DNA of 60,984 nt, taken from contig JABGPL010000017.1 of NCBI GenBank assembly GCA_018644935.1, positions 1 through 60,984 of the forward strand, given 5' to 3'. Position 1 is the first letter of the stretch. Every line of letters starts with the position of its first letter. The DNA comes from Calditrichota bacterium. Lineage in GTDB: Bacteria; Electryoneota; AABM5-125-24; Hatepunaeales; Hatepunaeaceae. The notes under the pieces are model-generated. The model saw nothing but the letters and a program-made list of their open reading frames with translations, had not been told where the DNA came from and ran no database searches. Both the position numbers and the translations under genes were made by a program. This document shows, one piece after another, positions 53,319 through 60,984 of the stretch.

Positions 53319-53414
53319 GTATCATAATATCTGAAACATGAGCTAGTGTATCATTATAAATGATACATGATGCTGTGTTTCACTAAATATGATACGTGCT
53401 CAGTGAATTGTCAA
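53319..53414 (-). promoter_or_regulatory. satD promoter with GTATCAT operator array
   Basis: Read on the minus strand: -35 TTGACA (53414-53409), a 17-base spacer and -10 CATATT (53391-53386). A perfect 9-bp inverted repeat TGTATCATT/AATGATACA lies at 53347-53367. Single half-sites occur at 53319-53325 and at 53389-53395, the latter overlapping the -10. A second possible -10, TATAAT, is inside the palindrome. This layout is typical of a repressor operator. Confidence 0.65.
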
Positions 53415-53432
53415 GCATTAACACATGTAAAT

Positions 53433-54077
53433 CTAATTATTCTTCCTCCCCAAAAATAACGGATGCCCATGATCGCCTTCAGGAATGTACCTATCCCAAA
53501 TCAATTCAAATCTCAATTCAGTTAACCACTTCCTGTAAGTATCCCGGTCAGAATGACTCCAGTACATTGTCCCCCCCTTTACTTCGAACCAGTCCTCTAT
53601 GATTACCGTCTCGTTTTCCGAGCCTGCAATCAGGAGGAGATATCCGCCGGGTTTTAGCCAGCGGTGAATGTTCTGCAGGAGAGCAAAATGCTCCTCAATT
53701 GGGACATGAATGATTGTATACAAGGAAACAATCGCATCGAAAGAAGATTCGGTGTAATTCAACTCAGTAATATCAGCGCATTCAAAATCTGCCATCGGGA
53801 CAAGTTTTTTTGCTCTTTCGATCTGCACTGGTGAAATGTCAACACCAGTTGTGGTGAAATGATCGGATAAAAATTGTGTTCCCGGAACACCACATCCACA
53901 ACCGAGATCGAGAGCTTTGCCTCCATGAGGTAGTTGTGCAATTACCCCGTCTATCCACTCGCGGTATTGTCTGTACTTCTTCTCATCTTGCAAAATTTCG
54001 TCGGATTGATATGCAATTGATACTTTATCATATCCGGTTCGGACTATCTCTTTGGGGTTACTTATAATTTTAGACAT
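53433..54077 (-). CDS. class I SAM-dependent methyltransferase
   Basis: 214 residues. Motif I is KALDLGCGCGVPGTQFL, followed by TTGVDISPVQIERAKKLVPM, ADFECADITELNYTESSFDA, IVSLYTIIHVPIEEHFALLQ and WLKPGGYLLLIAGSENE. This is a Methyltransf_11/25-type fold; the substrate is unknown. It lies downstream of alr in the same direction, separated by 74 bases. Confidence 0.85.
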   Translation of the reverse strand: MSKIISNPKEIVRTGYDKVSIAYQSDEILQDEKKYRQYREWIDGVIAQLPHGGKALDLGCGCGVPGTQFLSDHFTTTGVDISPVQIERAKKLVPMADFECADITELNYTESSFDAIVSLYTIIHVPIEEHFALLQNIHRWLKPGGYLLLIAGSENETVIIEDWFEVKGGTMYWSHSDRDTYRKWLTELRFELIWDRYIPEGDHGHPLFLGRKNN

Positions 54078-54151
54078 AGCAACTCACTTTTTCCAATTGG
54101 GACAAACATTGTGTTTACTCATTTATCGGACCCAGATTTGTAAATCGATTA

Positions 54152-55318
54152 TCAATCCACAACAATTCGGGGGATATCTGGCTGTAGGCTGACCAGGACT
54201 TCGTAATTCAAGTTATCAGTCATGTCGCTGAATGATGCGATAGTGATTTGCATCCTGCCTTGTTTTCCAATTATAACAACCTCGTCACCAATTTTGACAT
54301 TCGGTACATCCGTTACATTCACCATCATCATGTTCATGTTAACGAGGCCAACAACTGCAACTCGTTTCCCATTAATCAGAACTCGTCCATAATTGCTCAG
54401 ATTCCGTGAGAATCCATGAAAATATCCTACGGGAACAGAGGCTATTTTTTGTGCTCGAGAAGTTTGATATGATGTTCCATATCCAATAAAGTCACCTGAT
54501 TTGACATGCTTTACATCAATTATCCTGCTTTTCCATTTCAGAACCCTTTTTAAAGGATCATTAAACTTTTTCATGGCATCATTCGAATTTGCTAAAACAT
54601 AGCGCAGCTGAGTTTCTTTGTTTGGCCAGAAACCATATTGAGCAATCCCAACTCTGACCATATCCATGATTGTTTCCGGATAATTGAAAACTGCAGCGGA
54701 ACATGCCGCATGCCGAAAGCCTATCCCTGCATTTTCTCTCCTCAGATTATTTGTCATTATCTTGAATTTATCTATTTGGTTTTGAATTCGAAGATAGTTG
54801 TTTACGCTTTCGGCTCCAGCAAAATGAGTTGATACCCCTTCAATTTTGAAGTGTTCTTTTTCGTCCATAATAATTTTTATCACATCCTCAAGATCTTTCT
54901 CAATTAAACCCATCCTGTTCAGACCTGTCTCAAGCTCCAGATGCACACGGGTGGGCTTTCCGATGCGCTTCGAGATATCTAAAGCGTTAATTAGACGATC
55001 TCGATTAAAAATATAGAACGAAATATCATTCTCTATTGCCCATTCGAGTTCATCGTTGTCGATTGCGCCCATGATCATAATATCGCTTTTACATGTTCGG
55101 CTGTTGAGAGTTCGCAATGCTTCGGAAGCATCAAAGAGGGAAAAATGCCTCACACCACATGCCTCTGCCAATGGCACAAAAACTTCAATTCCATGTCCAT
55201 AGGCATTACCCTTGATTACAGAAGAAAAAATGGTCTCTTTACCAATTAGTTTTCTGAGAAATCGCAGATTTTTCTTTAAAGCGCTTTTGCTAAGTTCTAT
55301 AACTGAAGGAGATTTCAT
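54152..55318 (-). CDS. alr: alanine racemase
   Basis: 388 residues, a normal length. It makes D-alanine for peptidoglycan. The PLP lysine is in SSVIKGNAYGHGIEVFVPLA, the substrate-binding region includes HLELETGLNRMGL, and the catalytic Tyr segment is DFIGYGTSYQTSR. MVRVGIAQYGFWP and VGLVNMNMMMVNVTD are the PLP phosphate and dimer regions. It starts 31 bases downstream of the M20 amidohydrolase stop and is likely co-transcribed with it. Confidence 0.93.
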   Translation of the reverse strand: MKSPSVIELSKSALKKNLRFLRKLIGKETIFSSVIKGNAYGHGIEVFVPLAEACGVRHFSLFDASEALRTLNSRTCKSDIMIMGAIDNDELEWAIENDISFYIFNRDRLINALDISKRIGKPTRVHLELETGLNRMGLIEKDLEDVIKIIMDEKEHFKIEGVSTHFAGAESVNNYLRIQNQIDKFKIMTNNLRRENAGIGFRHAACSAAVFNYPETIMDMVRVGIAQYGFWPNKETQLRYVLANSNDAMKKFNDPLKRVLKWKSRIIDVKHVKSGDFIGYGTSYQTSRAQKIASVPVGYFHGFSRNLSNYGRVLINGKRVAVVGLVNMNMMMVNVTDVPNVKIGDEVVIIGKQGRMQITIASFSDMTDNLNYEVLVSLQPDIPRIVVD

Positions 55319-55349
55319 AAATTGGTTTCCAATTCAAAACAAATTGGCT

Positions 55350-56507
55350 TCATTTTTTCATGTTCTTTTTTGCGAAAATATTGCTGAGGATCGCCTCAAA
55401 AATATTTACTCCCGACTCAATTAATTCATCTGGAAAATCATAGGATGGGTGATGCAAAGCTGGATGCGTCTCACCGGCACCCAATCCGAACATGGCTCCC
55501 GCATATTCACCAGTGAAATGACCGAAATCTTCCGACCAGGGAAATGGGAACGGAGGTTCTTGAACAGACAAATTACACTCGTGGGCAGATTTCTTTATCA
55601 CTTCTACAGCTTCACTGTGATTTACCGTTGCTGGGAACTCTTCGCACCACTGAACATTAAATTCGAGTTCATTTGCTTTAGCAATGTCTTTGACCAACCG
55701 ATGACAGGAATATTTCAAGCTCTCCAAAACTTCTGAAGTATGTGATCTTAATGTTGCCATAACCTTTCCATACCCTGGTGATGTGCCAAAAGCGACCTCA
55801 CCTAGACGAGCGTGAATGATAGTCACCTGACATGCTTCATGCAGTGCGCTGTAAAATTGTGGAGCAGAACTTAATGCTTGAATAATCTGCGACAAAGCAA
55901 TTGCCGGACTCCGACCATTCTGCGGCTCTGAGGCATGGGATGTCGTTCCATTCAATTCAATAACTAAACCTATTGAGGCTGAGGCAAACGTATTGTCTCT
56001 TACAATTATCTCCCCTAACGAGAAGCCAGGTAGGTTGTGCAGAGCAAAAACATAATTGGGTATGGGAACATTTGTCTGAAAATTTGGATCATCCATGACC
56101 TGACGAGCCCCGGATCCTGTCTCCTCGGATGGCTGAAAGAGTAATACAACTCTGCCTTCAGGGAACCATTCTTTTTTTAGTCGATGCGCCAAACCAAGCA
56201 TAATCGCCATGTGACCATCATGTCCGCATTTGTGGGATATACCTGGATTTTTTGATTTGTACTCAATATCATCAGTTTCCGGGATAGGTAAAGCATCTAA
56301 TTCACAGCGAAATAAAACAGTCTCACATGCATGCTTGCCAGAATATATAGCTGCGATCCCCTTTCCCCCTAAACTGTCAATTATCTGATCTGGACTGGTT
56401 TTCTTGATAGCAGCTCTGACAATCCCAGCGGTTTTTGATTCGCTTCCGGACAGCTCAGCATTTTCATGCAGCAGTTGTCTTGATTTTTTTAGTACATCCA
56501 GCTTCAT
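55350..56507 (-). CDS. M20D family amidohydrolase
   Basis: About 385 residues from ATG 56507 (a GTG at 56534 adds nine residues). Metal-site motifs are CELDALPIPE, ISHKCGHDGHMAIMLGLAHR, LFQPSEETGSGARQVM, FALHNLPGFSLGEI and the C-terminal LGAGETHPALHHPSYDFPDE. This is the hippurate hydrolase/N-acyl-L-amino acid amidohydrolase type, releasing amino acids from N-acyl or aminobenzoyl conjugates. Pairing with alr suggests amino acid or cell-wall turnover, as inference. Confidence 0.88.
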   Translation of the reverse strand: MKLDVLKKSRQLLHENAELSGSESKTAGIVRAAIKKTSPDQIIDSLGGKGIAAIYSGKHACETVLFRCELDALPIPETDDIEYKSKNPGISHKCGHDGHMAIMLGLAHRLKKEWFPEGRVVLLFQPSEETGSGARQVMDDPNFQTNVPIPNYVFALHNLPGFSLGEIIVRDNTFASASIGLVIELNGTTSHASEPQNGRSPAIALSQIIQALSSAPQFYSALHEACQVTIIHARLGEVAFGTSPGYGKVMATLRSHTSEVLESLKYSCHRLVKDIAKANELEFNVQWCEEFPATVNHSEAVEVIKKSAHECNLSVQEPPFPFPWSEDFGHFTGEYAGAMFGLGAGETHPALHHPSYDFPDELIESGVNIFEAILSNIFAKKNMKK

Positions 56508-56622
56508 ATCGAAATTCCCACTCAAATTAATCACCAGTTCTCTAAACCTTCAGCTTTCTAAAACCAAAATCAAATCTGATCCTAATTCTATTGTTTTGTA
56601 ATTACAATATACAAATTATATT

Positions 56623-56651
56623 TTGACATTGAGTGCACAGGGGTGATTAAT
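56623..56651 (+). promoter_or_regulatory. probable promoter of the Reeler-like secreted protein
   Basis: TTGACA (56623-56628), then 17 bases to ATTAAT (56646-56651); TAATAAT just after is an alternative -10. It lies about 80 bases before the ATG. Confidence 0.4.
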
Positions 56652-56732
56652 AATTTTCATAGCCAGATTTGTCATTAATAAATAGTGGGATAGAGCGTAA
56701 CAACTGTATCGACAATCAACATTGGAAGAATC

Positions 56733-58502
56733 ATGAAAAGACCAATATTCTTTTTTTTAACATTGTATTTCACATTATTGGTGGGAAATTCTTCGTTTGC
56801 CCGATCAGGTGCTCCACCCAATGGATATGCCGGAAATCCTCCAGCTCAAAATACCTGCACTGCATGCCACAGTTCATTTCAGCTCAATAGTGGTCAGGGC
56901 TCCATTGAGCTTATTGACATGCCGGAGAGCTACCAACCTGGAGAGACTTATCCAATCTCTATTTCATTTGAAGATCCCGATGCTTCTCGCTGGGGATTTG
57001 AACTCACGGTTATTGATGAGGATAATAACCGGGCGGGAACCATTGAAGTTGTAGATGGTAATGTAATTCAGATATCCGGGGACAACCCACAGTATCTAAA
57101 GCAGAGAAGTGCGGGGACATATCGAGGTCAAAGAAATGAGGCTACATGGGACTTTGAATGGACGGCTCCAGACAACGGTATGGAAAATGTGACATTTTAT
57201 ATTGCAGGTAATGCTGCAAATAACAATGGTGGAACAAGTGGGGACAGAATTTATGCCAGATCTTTCCCACTTGAAATTGCCGGACCTGAAGAACGGAATC
57301 TTAATGTACCGATAGCAGCAGGGTGGAACTTCATTTCAATAAATGTTTTACCCTCACAAGATATGTATGAAGAAGGGGAAGAGCGCGGGCCAGATGTTTT
57401 ACTCATGCTCGATCAACTTCGAGTGAATGATGAAAATCACCTTGTGCTCCTTTTTAAAGATGAAATCGGGCGTTTTTATTTGCCGGCATTTGGATTTAAT
57501 AATATTCCGTTCTGGAATATGAACGATGGTTACCAGATCAAAATGGCTGAAGACGTAGAGGCATCATGGACAGGACAGCCAATTCCATTTGACACTGAAC
57601 TGCCCATAGGGGAGGGTTGGAATTTTGTTGCCTATTTCCCCGACTACGAGCTGGATGCAAGTGCACCGGATTTTTACGTTCTTTCACCAGTCATTGATCA
57701 AGTGGAGGTTGCAAAAGATGGACTTGGACGATTCATGCTCCCCGCCTTTCAATTTTCAAACATGCAACCCTGGAGTGAAGGGAACGGTTATCAAATAAAA
57801 GTTTCTGAAGATGTCGTATTGCAGTATCCAGATGTCGAAAACAGGGGCGCGTTTTTCCATAATCCATTCAACGATCATGAGAAAACAGCTTTCAGAAATA
57901 CATCAGACAAAAACATGAGTGTGCTTGTAAACTCTATAACTGGAATTTCTGTTCAAGCAGGTGACCACATATTAGCGATAAGTTCGGAGGGATTGGTTGT
58001 CGGAACCGGAGCGGTTGATATAGATGGGAGATGTGGAATTGCCATTTGGGGTGATGACATTTCGACCCAAATTCTCGAAGGTCTATCAGAAGGGCAGACA
58101 TTCAAGCTGATGTATCATGAACCTAACGCTGAAATTCAGATTGAATTGGAGGTGTGGGATTATCATTCGGGTGAAAAACTCCTCTACAAAACTGATGAAT
58201 ATATGGTTTTGGAAACCACCTCAAGCCAATCGATACCAGCTGATTTAAGCTTGAACTCTGTTTATCCTAACCCGTTTAACAATTCAACTCTGATATCTTA
58301 TAGTGTTCCCAGTCAATCCTTCGTTTCATTGGGAATTTTTGACCTGAACGGACGCGAAGTTGGCAGGCTGTTTAATGGTGAACAAAATAGTGGTGAACAT
58401 GCCTTAAGTTGGGACGCATCAGACGTTTCACCGGGGATATATTTCCTGAGACTGAATACACCTGATTACACGCAATCACAGAAAATAGTTTTGATGAAAT
58501 AG
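56733..58502 (+). CDS. secreted Reeler/choice-of-anchor protein with CxxCH motif and sorting domain
   Basis: 589 residues with a GGAAGAATC ribosome site. The signal peptide is FFFLTLYFTLLVGNSSFA. The N-terminal domain (about 22-185) starts SGAPPNGYAGNPPAQNTCTA and contains the CTACH heme-binding-type motif near residue 48. Together with WGFELTVIDEDNNRAGTIEV this resembles the Reeler/choice-of-anchor V domain, where this single c-heme motif is common. Two GWNF modules (LLFKDEIGRFYLPAFGF, VAKDGLGRFMLPAFQF), a GIAIWGDDISTQ domain and a sorting domain (NSVYPNPFNNSTLISYSVP, KIVLMK) follow. Confidence 0.85.
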   Translation: MKRPIFFFLTLYFTLLVGNSSFARSGAPPNGYAGNPPAQNTCTACHSSFQLNSGQGSIELIDMPESYQPGETYPISISFEDPDASRWGFELTVIDEDNNRAGTIEVVDGNVIQISGDNPQYLKQRSAGTYRGQRNEATWDFEWTAPDNGMENVTFYIAGNAANNNGGTSGDRIYARSFPLEIAGPEERNLNVPIAAGWNFISINVLPSQDMYEEGEERGPDVLLMLDQLRVNDENHLVLLFKDEIGRFYLPAFGFNNIPFWNMNDGYQIKMAEDVEASWTGQPIPFDTELPIGEGWNFVAYFPDYELDASAPDFYVLSPVIDQVEVAKDGLGRFMLPAFQFSNMQPWSEGNGYQIKVSEDVVLQYPDVENRGAFFHNPFNDHEKTAFRNTSDKNMSVLVNSITGISVQAGDHILAISSEGLVVGTGAVDIDGRCGIAIWGDDISTQILEGLSEGQTFKLMYHEPNAEIQIELEVWDYHSGEKLLYKTDEYMVLETTSSQSIPADLSLNSVYPNPFNNSTLISYSVPSQSFVSLGIFDLNGREVGRLFNGEQNSGEHALSWDASDVSPGIYFLRLNTPDYTQSQKIVLMK

Positions 58503-58519
58503 AGGACCCATTCTCATCA

Positions 58520-58582
58520 AAAAGAGCGTAAAAAAAACGTGACGGAAATATTATCCGTCACGTTTTTTTTACGCTCTTTTTA
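58520..58582. terminator. long bidirectional terminator between convergent genes
   Basis: AAAAAGAGCGTAAAAAAAAC followed by GTGACGGA pairs with TCCGTCACG and its T-run plus ACGCTCTTTTT, a near-perfect inverted repeat around a short AT loop. The inner stem CGTGACGGA/TCCGTCACG is followed by eight T on either strand. It serves both convergent secreted-protein genes. Confidence 0.92.
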
Positions 58583-58605
58583 TAACGCCCCTGTTAAGAC
58601 ATGTT

Positions 58606-60984
58606 TTACTTCATCAGAACCACTTTTTGGGTTGCTGTGAATCCTGGAGCGGACATTCTTACAAAGTATATGCCACCTGGTGTATTATTGGCATCCCAAG
58701 TTACCTGATGATATCCACCAGGCTGGTAACCATCTACCAAATTCGCAAGTCTGCTTCCTGCCATATCGTAGACATCAATGGCAACTTTCGAACCCAGTGA
58801 CATGTTATAACCGATTGAGGTTATAGCATTGAACGGGTTGGGGTATGCATTTAATAACTCGTAGTTCTCAGGTGCAGGCAACAATTGGTTGTCAGCCTTC
58901 AATGGTGCAGTTACACGAATTATAATATTTCTGGTTGAGTCTTCGATGTTGATGATGTAGTTGTCTGCGTCGAGCATATTAACTGTCTGATCTGCAACTG
59001 GATCTTCAAGGATGTAAACATAACCCTCTAGAGGTTTGAAGCTTATTGCAGGCCATGTCAGGGTAACTTCACCAGGTTCCTCAACTTCGACGGTCAATTC
59101 CCATTCCTGTGTTTCATCATCCATCACACCGCGAATATCACGGTTGAATTGATTTCCAACTTCGGGTAACCAATCTCTGTGTACAAAATAAGATTTAAGA
59201 ACATCACCTTCCGGTCCGGGAAGAGGTTCGAGGAAATCAAATTCAGCATCAAAACTATCCGCAGCCATAATGTTTGACCCAAGTGTTGTGATTAAGTCAG
59301 ACACACCATCCTTGGTTGCGATTATCGGCAGTTCCCATGATGTGCTGTTACCTACAGCATCGGGTGCATCCCGATCAGGACCGTTCATCGGGTCAGGTGG
59401 TGGTATTACCATTTGTAATCCTCTAACCGGAACTAAGAACCAGTAGCCATAAAACGGTGAGAGTTTTTGTGATTCAAAATATCCCCTCTGCTGTCTGTAG
59501 CCATATAGCATGGGGGTAATCAGTTCAGCTTCAACAGCCTCATCCTCTGTGTACAACTGATCCTCAAAACGGTAGAGGACATCCGAAAGTGATACTTCAG
59601 TTGGGAATGGACATCCGATCATATTCCAGGCAATGGTCAAGTCAATTTCTACCGTATCCAAATTTGCCTCACCCTCCATCGAGAAGAAGGATGTATCGTG
59701 GGCAACAACCATCCAGTATCCGGGACCGCATTCAATTTCCTGAACGCGTTCAAATCCGACCCAATATCCGAAACTGTAAACTGCAAATATCGCGTTTTCA
59801 ATGAGATCGTCACCAATTACTGCATTGACATCGGGATCATCAGCATTTAGCGGGAAGCTGACCATATTCCAACCGCCGATCAGAGGTTCATCAATCTCAC
59901 CTTCAACCGCCGAGATTGTCATATTTCTGACTGCTCTGTTAATTCTGTTGCCACGAAGATCATTGCAACGTATCCGGACCCTGAAATTCTGTGAATACAA
60001 TTCTGGGATTTCCCAATCATATTCTGTGACATCTCCTTCGAGAGTCACAATTTCTGTCCAATTTCCACCACCGTTGGTTGAATATGAAATTATGAAATTA
60101 TCAATTCCATACCTGGCACTCGGGCTCCATCTGAATTCCATGATGTCACCGACATCCCATGTAGCACCACTACTTGGAGATGTGATTTCCATTGTTATCG
60201 GATCTCCGGTCATGTTTGAACAGTCGATAAGAACAAATCCTCCTCCACCAACTGCAATGAATGCATAATCACCGACTACTCTGATCCATAGGGCCCCTTC
60301 AATTTCGTAATGTCCGATTTGGATGATATCTTCCGGATCTGAAATATCCAGTAAATAGAAACCATTTTCATCGTCGATGATATATGCAAATCCCGCGAGG
60401 AAGTAAATTGAAATGACAGATCCTGGCGTATCGTAGGTTCCTGCAATCCGCATATCACCCGGATCGGAAATATCTATGATTAAAACACCTCCGTCCCCAT
60501 CAACCATAAAGACATAATTCCCAATAATGTGGAAATTATAAACGGTGCCTTCAGTGTCAATTGTTCCAGCCAGTGCTGGATTCTGTGGGTCAGAGATGTT
60601 TATGACGAAGAATCCTCCGTTCATATCTGCAAGGTAGACATAATCTTCAATGACCGTGACGTAAATTGCTACACCAGGTGTATTATAGGTTCCGATGAGT
60701 TGTAAATTCTCGAGGTCTGAGATGTTTATGATCAGTAATCCGCTCTCACCATCAGCAATATAGGCGTGATCTCCAATAACGTAAACGTAGTATGCAATGC
60801 CGGGAGAATCATAAGAAGCTGCCATTGAGGGATTTTCGGGGTCAGAGATGTTTATAATTACCAAACCGCCAGGGCCATCACAGACATATGCAAAATCCCC
60901 AATGACATAGACAGAAAGTGCTTCTCCATCCGTATCGACAGATCCTAATTCGACGATGTTTTCCTGATCTGAGATGTCAAATAT
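58606..60984 (-). CDS. secreted LVIVD-propeller protein with sorting domain, 5' end outside window
   Basis: The frame stays open past the first ATG (60864) to the right edge, and the extra codons read as another LVIVD repeat (VYVIGDFAYVCDGPGGLVII), so the true start is outside the window. The visible part has about six LVIVD repeats, each with a YVxVIGDYAYIADGExGLLI-type core and an ISDPENP turn. An Ig/Fn3-like domain follows (ITSPSSGATWDVGDIMEFRW), then a GGWNMVSFPLNADDPDV module, further beta domains and a sorting domain (LLNAYPNPFNAITSIGYNMS, GGIYFVRMSAP, KVVLMK). A surface-exposed, secreted product is expected. Confidence 0.88.
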   Translation of the reverse strand: MFDISDQENIVELGSVDTDGEALSVYVIGDFAYVCDGPGGLVIINISDPENPSMAASYDSPGIAYYVYVIGDHAYIADGESGLLIINISDLENLQLIGTYNTPGVAIYVTVIEDYVYLADMNGGFFVINISDPQNPALAGTIDTEGTVYNFHIIGNYVFMVDGDGGVLIIDISDPGDMRIAGTYDTPGSVISIYFLAGFAYIIDDENGFYLLDISDPEDIIQIGHYEIEGALWIRVVGDYAFIAVGGGGFVLIDCSNMTGDPITMEITSPSSGATWDVGDIMEFRWSPSARYGIDNFIISYSTNGGGNWTEIVTLEGDVTEYDWEIPELYSQNFRVRIRCNDLRGNRINRAVRNMTISAVEGEIDEPLIGGWNMVSFPLNADDPDVNAVIGDDLIENAIFAVYSFGYWVGFERVQEIECGPGYWMVVAHDTSFFSMEGEANLDTVEIDLTIAWNMIGCPFPTEVSLSDVLYRFEDQLYTEDEAVEAELITPMLYGYRQQRGYFESQKLSPFYGYWFLVPVRGLQMVIPPPDPMNGPDRDAPDAVGNSTSWELPIIATKDGVSDLITTLGSNIMAADSFDAEFDFLEPLPGPEGDVLKSYFVHRDWLPEVGNQFNRDIRGVMDDETQEWELTVEVEEPGEVTLTWPAISFKPLEGYVYILEDPVADQTVNMLDADNYIINIEDSTRNIIIRVTAPLKADNQLLPAPENYELLNAYPNPFNAITSIGYNMSLGSKVAIDVYDMAGSRLANLVDGYQPGGYHQVTWDANNTPGGIYFVRMSAPGFTATQKVVLMK

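Overview
This window looks like part of a chromosome from an uncultured bacterium of the Fibrobacteres-Chlorobi-Bacteroidetes (FCB) superphylum. The main evidence is four large secreted proteins that end in a type IX-like C-terminal sorting domain (NYPNPFN motif, SGVYFxR, final KxVLxK). This variant is typical of candidate FCB phyla rather than classical Bacteroidetes. Lipoproteins, a PorV-like barrel, BACON repeats and LVIVD propellers agree with this. I cannot assign a phylum from sequence alone.

Layout. (1) 1-7494: a plus-strand signalling operon with a TPR-PAS-PAS protein (cut by the left edge), a V4R sensor, a soluble hybrid histidine kinase, a REC-HD-GYP c-di-GMP phosphodiesterase and a REC-histidine kinase. 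(2) 7856-13304: a BACON/Fn3 lipoprotein, an O-antigen-ligase-like protein, then a decayed patch (IS256-type transposase tail facing a sorting-domain remnant) and a SLATT/DUF4231 membrane protein. (3) 13451-31703: a long minus-strand run with punA, a ferritin-like protein, nuoN, nuoM, a PAS-adenylate cyclase, an AmgK/MurU-like pair, nuoL, a lipoprotein, nuoK, nuoJ, nrdR, glyA, rpiB and an envelope operon (TPR lipoprotein, PorV-like barrel, DNRLRE-like lipoprotein). (4) 32249-40940: housekeeping genes (DinB, queA, ruvB, tRNA-Asp, tsaE, CMD, an orphan 2-oxoacid oxidoreductase gamma subunit, hemW), with two candidate structured RNA regions. (5) 41060-49633: two large secreted proteins, one broken by an in-frame amber codon, then a small PAS gene coupled to three tandem membrane-anchored pilin-like paralogues. 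(6) 49646-56507: a minus-strand run with an MBL hydrolase, a degenerate receiver-like protein, uridine kinase, a SatD operon with its own operator-like palindromes, a methyltransferase, alr and an M20 amidohydrolase. (7) 56733-60984: two converging secreted proteins sharing a long bidirectional terminator; the second runs off the right edge.

The most striking unannotated signal is a set of short intergenic hairpins across the window. Most have a 5' GTAG or GGAG foot, about 7 bp of stem and a 3-6 nt loop, and they often occur as inverted pairs. Stems differ between elements but pair internally. They resemble REP/BIME elements, and two of them appear to supply the stop codons of nuoN and queA. 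Other items worth following up are a promoter-driven structured RNA candidate before hemW, the amber-interrupted surface protein, the pilin-like triplication and the SatD operator cluster.
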